Position numbers and translations under genes: made by a program. Under the pieces are notes generated by a model. It was not told the origin of the DNA, made no database searches, and saw only the letters and a program-made list of their open reading frames with translations. From positions 24,954,470 through 25,018,469 of the forward strand of contig NC_060238.1 in the NCBI RefSeq assembly GCF_021155775.2: DNA of 64,000 bases. Reading direction: 5' to 3'. This document shows positions 59,915 to 64,000 of this stretch, piece after piece. Numbering within the stretch: position 1 is the first letter of the stretch; each line of letters opens with the position of its first letter. The DNA is from Neodiprion pinetum (lineage: Eukaryota; Arthropoda; Insecta; Hymenoptera; Diprionidae).

Positions 59915-60647
59915 CTGAAACGATCCCAGCAATTCTCCCAACGACGGCTTGCACTGGCTTGTAAAATTCAGTTTCTTATTTTATTTAGAGTTATCCTTTT
60001 GGCATTGAAGAAATTTTTATTCCGTACATAAGAACGAATACCTTTTACCATCTATGTCTCCCGTACCTCCAGTCGTCCTTTCCTCCGTCATTTCGCGTCT
60101 TAATTTACTTCTATTTACATAATGCGAGAATAATCGATAAAGCGAGGAGGGTTAAAAACGGATCAATTTCGTAATGACGCGCGCCTGAATCCATGACAAC
60201 GTGGGTAGGCTAGATTTTCAGCGGCAGCCAAAGTGTTCCCGTGAGTTGATCACGTGTTGATCAGTGGATCTCATTCTGTTGACAATTGTTCCATCATTCC
60301 GACACGTGGTTTCGACCTGTTCAGATGGGCCGGTTATCATTGCCGGGTATCACACTTAGACGAGTGACGCCCAATTCCGCTAACGTTAATCGAAGCATAA
60401 ACTAAGTGTAGTCTGACTCTACACAGAAACAACTGAACGCCGTTTAAACTGTGTAATTCCCACCATCGGAACTGATCGGAACCACGGGTCGGAACTATGG
60501 AACTCATGAATCGCAAGCGAATATCAACAGAAATGAGATCCACTGGTGAACTACTTGATTAATGCTAAGATGACAGTGACAGTTTACTGCAGACAACTTC
60601 GTGATTTTCCCTACTCGGAAAACCGTTGATTGAAGCGCTGAATAATA
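59915..60647. promoter_or_regulatory. divergent region between ARMC9 and ALKBH6
   Basis: It probably contains the ARMC9 first exon (possible ATG at 60049-60051, minus) and both promoters. GATCACGTGTTGATCAGTGGATC near 60247-60270 is rich in overlapping palindromes. GTGGATCTCATTCTGTTGA near 60264 is complementary to TCAACAGAAATGAGATCCAC near 60525-60543, so about 20 bases could pair across 280 bp. Confidence 0.4.
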
Positions 60648-61800
60648 ATGGACTTGGTTTGCGAAAATTTGGAAATTTCATCGGCTTCCATCGTTCCGAA
60701 GGTATGATTTTATTCCAAAAATCGATGAACATAATATTGGTTGTGGATATTCGAGGTTATGTTATCTCCTTGCAAAAAAATTCCATTCGATTCATAGATA
60801 CCGAGAACCGTTCGCTACATTCCAAATTTCATAACGCCGGAGGAAGAGATAGAAATTATTAAGCGGGTGAACAACTCTCCGTTACCAAAATGGACCCAGT
60901 TGAGTCATCGTAGACTTCAGAATTGGGGTGGTATACCTCATCCTAAGGGTATGATAGCAGAGGAAATACCGGCAGTGAGTGAGAATACAAGGGCCATTTG
61001 TTTCAGCATTTTTTTCTTATTCTGACTCAAAATACATAGTATTTTCTAGGCAGAAGTAGAGGAGGGGGAATAACTTACAATAATCAAAAATCATTTTCTA
61101 GTGGTTAACGAAGTATGTTGGGAAAATATCAGGTCTCCAGATCTTCCCAGAAACAAAATTACCCAATCATGTCTTGATCAACGAGTATTTGCCTGGGCAA
61201 GGAATAATGGTAAAATAGGATCTCATTTTATAATATGTTTTCTAATACTTTGAGAATATCTCTTCAAAATTGTGGCATTGTTCTTCTTTATGAATAACAC
61301 AAAATCGTACAGTCTTCTTCCTTTTGTCCCTGATATGGACTGACTTTTTATTATACAGGCACATTCGGATGGTCCATTATTTCATCCTATTGTTACAACA
61401 ATAAGTTGTGGCTCGCACACTCTCCTGGATTTTTATAAGCGGAATGAGACTGACCACGTAGTAAGTATCTGTAAAAGAAATATTTATAAGGGTGAGAAAC
61501 TACGAGCTTTTTGACAGTCATTCCTGAATTCTTTATTCTTAGGAAGTTTCTAATCTGGAGTTTACCTTGCTACTTGAGAGAAGAAGTTTACTTATTTTAG
61601 AAAACGACCTGTACCACAAGTACCTGCATTCAATTTCTGAGAAGCATTGTGATACGATTTCAAGGGAGAACATTATGAATCTAGATCTCTGTGCTGTGAA
61701 ATATCAAGAGAATGAAGTGATTGACAGAGGGACAAGATTATCCCTGACTATCAGGCACGTTCCAAAGACCAGCAAGCTCAAATTGAAACTAGGAAGATGA
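60648..61800 (+). CDS. ALKBH6: AlkB homologue 6 (2-oxoglutarate/Fe(II) dioxygenase family)
   Basis: Five exons: 60648-60701, 60798-60974, 61102-61209, 61359-61460 and 61543-61800, giving 232 residues, close to the usual length. The N-terminus includes YIPNFITPEEEIEIIKRV. WTQLSHRRLQNWGGIPHPKGM and VLINEYLPGQGIMAHSDGP follow the AlkB pattern. Fe(II) ligands are His115 and Asp117 (H-x-D) and probably His176 (KYLHSI). The 2-oxoglutarate-binding Arg lie in RGTRLSLTIRHV near the C-terminus. PIVTTISCGSHTLLDFY is diagnostic of ALKBH6. Its natural substrate is not settled; related enzymes demethylate nucleic acids. It converges on THOC7 with 94 bp between stops. Confidence 0.94.
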
Positions 61801-61894
61801 TTTTGACGATCTTATTTTGCTCAAATTCATCTCTCAATTACTTTCCTACAATAATCTATTGTTGCAAAACGCTACAGGGGAAAATTTGAAACAT

Positions 61895-62816
61895 TTACCA
61901 GGCTGCAGCCTTTGGAGACATACACACATCCACATCCTCGTAATTCTCAAGACTGACGTCCATTATTTCTTCATCAGACTCATCCAACATTCCTTGTAGC
62001 GAATGAATCGACGATATTAGCACATGGAATTGTTTTCTTCGCATTTCTAGCTTATGCTCTAATTGTTCAGATTTTTCCTGTAAGAATAAAATAGTTGTTG
62101 CCGTACTTTTTCCCAAGAGACACACTTTAATCGGCTAATTGTCGACATAAAAATGAACGATTTACAACTATTTCTAAGATAGGATAAAAAATTTGTCCAT
62201 AAAATACCTTCAAGGTTCCCAACTCTTTACGCAAAGTGGCGAGCTTCACATCTGTTTCAAGTCTATCAGGCTGTTCGCTGATCACTTTGGCAAGAACGTC
62301 ATACTCGATTCTATTTTTACGAACACGTTTAGCATCTTGTAGCTCGACCTTAGTTTTCTCAATTTCTTTTTTAGCCTCTTCAATTTGAATACCAATATCC
62401 TTTGACATCCTTTCATAATTCTTTAACTCCTCTTGACTCATATTTGCTACGAGACGAGATTTTTTTTGTGCGAATTCACACTGGGCTAGCTGTGACAGCA
62501 TTCTTTCATGCACAGTATTGTCTGGATCCGGAGTATTTGCCCATTTTAAAAACGACTTCAACAAAACGTTTATCCGTCTATCATCGCCTGTTCCATCTCC
62601 ATCTATGAGTAGACGACGTCGTATAACTTCCTCTAAAAAATCGTGCAATTAAAAACGTTTAACTAATGTTGTAGTATAATCACAAAGCTAATTTTTTGTA
62701 TAAAAACACAAAATGAGGTTATGTCTCACTTTCCGGCGCTTATACCGTGAAACTGACATAAATGTCGCATTTACAATTTGATTTTGAATTATATTCGGCT
62801 ATTTACCATCTGACAT
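61895..62816 (-). CDS. THOC7: THO complex subunit 7
   Basis: Three exons: 62807-62816, 62208-62632 and 61895-62077, giving 205 residues (human 204). THOC7 is part of the THO/TREX complex that couples transcription to mRNA export. The first exon encodes only MSD plus one base; joining gives MSDEEVIRRRLLIDGDGTGDDRRINVLLKSF, which matches the family. The rest is coiled coil: LSQLAQCEFAQKKS, LQDAKRVRKNRIEYDVLAKVISEQPDR and LEHKLEMRRKQFHVLISSIHSLQ. The tail is acidic (DESDEEIMDVSLENYEDVD). All parts of the normal protein are present. Confidence 0.95.
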
Positions 62817-63302
62817 ATTCGATGATGTAGTGACGTCGGGTTCTTGAAGTTTAAAAATTTTATTCAAGGTGTAAACATCAGCTGGGTCGAACTTCAATTT
62901 GCGTTGAAAAGAACCGAATTTTTTCTTCGTTCAACCTCAATTAGAATAAGCTACTACAAACGCACGGTATCGTAATTTTCGTCGGTAACGAAGGAGTCAA
63001 CAATTACCACAAGTCAGTCGCCATTTTATTTACAACGTAACGTGACTTGCGCACTGATTCTATTCGATCATCGACTCCAGGGAAATTATCGCATGTGCAC
63101 GAGATGAAAAATTGTATATTTCTTATAAAGAATCGATTATAAATCAATTGTTCCACATTTGTGAAGTCAAAGCTCGTGACATGTCAATACTGCAATTGTC
63201 CCACTTTAGCAACAATGGCTATCTGTCGCAACTTTAATATATAATGTAGGATTATATTATACGCTCCCTGATCGACTCTTCCTTGTACTTCCGGCAGATT
63301 TA
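62817..63302. promoter_or_regulatory. divergent promoter region, THOC7 / d4
   Basis: About 550 bp lie between the two starts. No TATA box is evident. The leader of d4 begins in the right half. Confidence 0.4.
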
Positions 63303-63433
63303 ATGAAGGCTACAATGGCGGTTGCATTTCCGATTTCCCCATGAGATGGAAACTGCTTGAAGATGGCGACGGTGACAGCTCTCCCAGCGTCCCATCACCT
63401 AATTCAAGTAGTGAACGAGTCGAATTTGAGTAA
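63303..63433 (+). promoter_or_regulatory. two upstream reading frames in the d4 leader
   Basis: The first uORF runs 63303-63344 (MKATMAVAFPISP, with a second in-frame ATG at 63315). The second starts at 63341 and ends at 63433, so it overlaps the main start at 63363 in another frame. Overlapping uORFs usually lower initiation at the main ATG. Whether they lie in the mature leader depends on the unseen transcription start. Confidence 0.5.
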
Positions 63434-64000
63434 AATCGAGAGGTGAGTGCGACCAGACGATTGTCACATATGTTGATGGAAATATTCGCATCGTTAAATT
63501 GACAGAGTAATTTAACCTCGACGATTTTTGCCCCGTCGTAGGACGAGCGGGTTGCACTTCGCTATGTTGAATGTATTGATCTGTCCGCAGCTTCCTGAAC
63601 GACACCGCCTATAGAGAAGCCATAGAGAATTCTTCCAATTATAACACAAGACTATGCAGAGAACGAAGACTGCGAATGCCCTTCCTCGACTCGCAAACTG
63701 GTAAGTAGATGGAACCAGTTGATTACTTCCTGTGATTATTGTCATTAGTTACTGGATATCTTGACATTCCCGTCATTCCTGTCTTGGTTAATCAATGGCT
63801 ATTGATAAACGAGTTTTTTCTAACCACAGGAGTCGCCCAAAATCACTCGGCTCTCTTCATGTCGGCTCGAGAACGAATCCCAGGCTTGATGCATGGTCAG
63901 GTATATACTTACCCGAGCAAACGATGGCGGAAAAAGCGGCGACAGTATCTGATGCACTATCTTCACCCAAAACGAGGCACCCGAGGGGATATAGATGACG
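63363..64000 (+). CDS. d4: d4/DPF family BAF-complex protein, 5' part (runs off window)
   Basis: Three exons are visible: 63363-63442, 63591-63700 and 63830 to the window end, still open. The translation runs MATVTALPASHHLIQVVNES..ESFLNDTAYREAIEN, then [28 protein letters not shown], then GLMHGQVYTYPSKRWRKKRRQYL. Human DPF2 has [24 protein letters not shown] and GQLYSYPARRWRKKRR at the same places, so this is the N-terminal Requiem/DPF domain. DPF proteins are subunits of SWI/SNF (BAF) chromatin remodellers and read acetylated histone H3 with tandem PHD fingers. The zinc finger and PHD fingers would lie beyond the window. Confidence 0.93.

Overview
The window is nuclear DNA from an insect. 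The genes are split by short GT-AG introns, nearly all proteins are recognisable animal orthologues, and one zinc-finger protein starts with a ZAD domain, which is typical of insects. I lean towards a hymenopteran from general gene content, but nothing in the sequence proves the order. Exon chains were built by hand from splice sites, reading phase and family similarity; every chain closes in frame.

Left part (1-24 kb): compact housekeeping genes. mRpS17 (+) converges on the CTD phosphatase FCP1 (-). Next come snurportin-1 (-), SNW1/Bx42 (+), MIS12 (+), a FAM98 protein (+), DNA polymerase eta (-) and RNASEH2C (+). The last two are head to head, about 400 bp apart, and both serve genome maintenance.

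Middle part (24-38.6 kb): a TMC-family membrane protein (-), Cu/Zn superoxide dismutase (+), an unrecognised two-helix membrane protein (-), a protein with the USPL1-type N-terminal zinc motif but no protease domain (+), and a ZAD-C2H2 zinc-finger factor (-).

Accessory part (38.6-54 kb): this is the unusual region. Three intact genes and one decayed gene, all on +, form a tandem family of secreted Ser/Ala/Thr-rich proteins. They share a TATA promoter with an upstream box, a signal-peptide exon, a middle exon flanked by phase-1 introns, a short C-terminal exon and a common 3' UTR. In one member the middle exon carries 57 tandem copies of the heptad TTTTEAA. A MITE-like element sits inside the cluster. 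A tRNA-Gly gene and a Gly/Ser-rich secreted protein follow. The family looks like a fast-evolving secretion of silk, glue or mucin type; that role is inference.

Right part (54-64 kb): housekeeping again. An 18-exon ARMC9 gene (-) is divergent from ALKBH6 (+), THOC7 (-) converges on ALKBH6, and the first three exons of the BAF-complex protein d4/DPF (+) run off the end.
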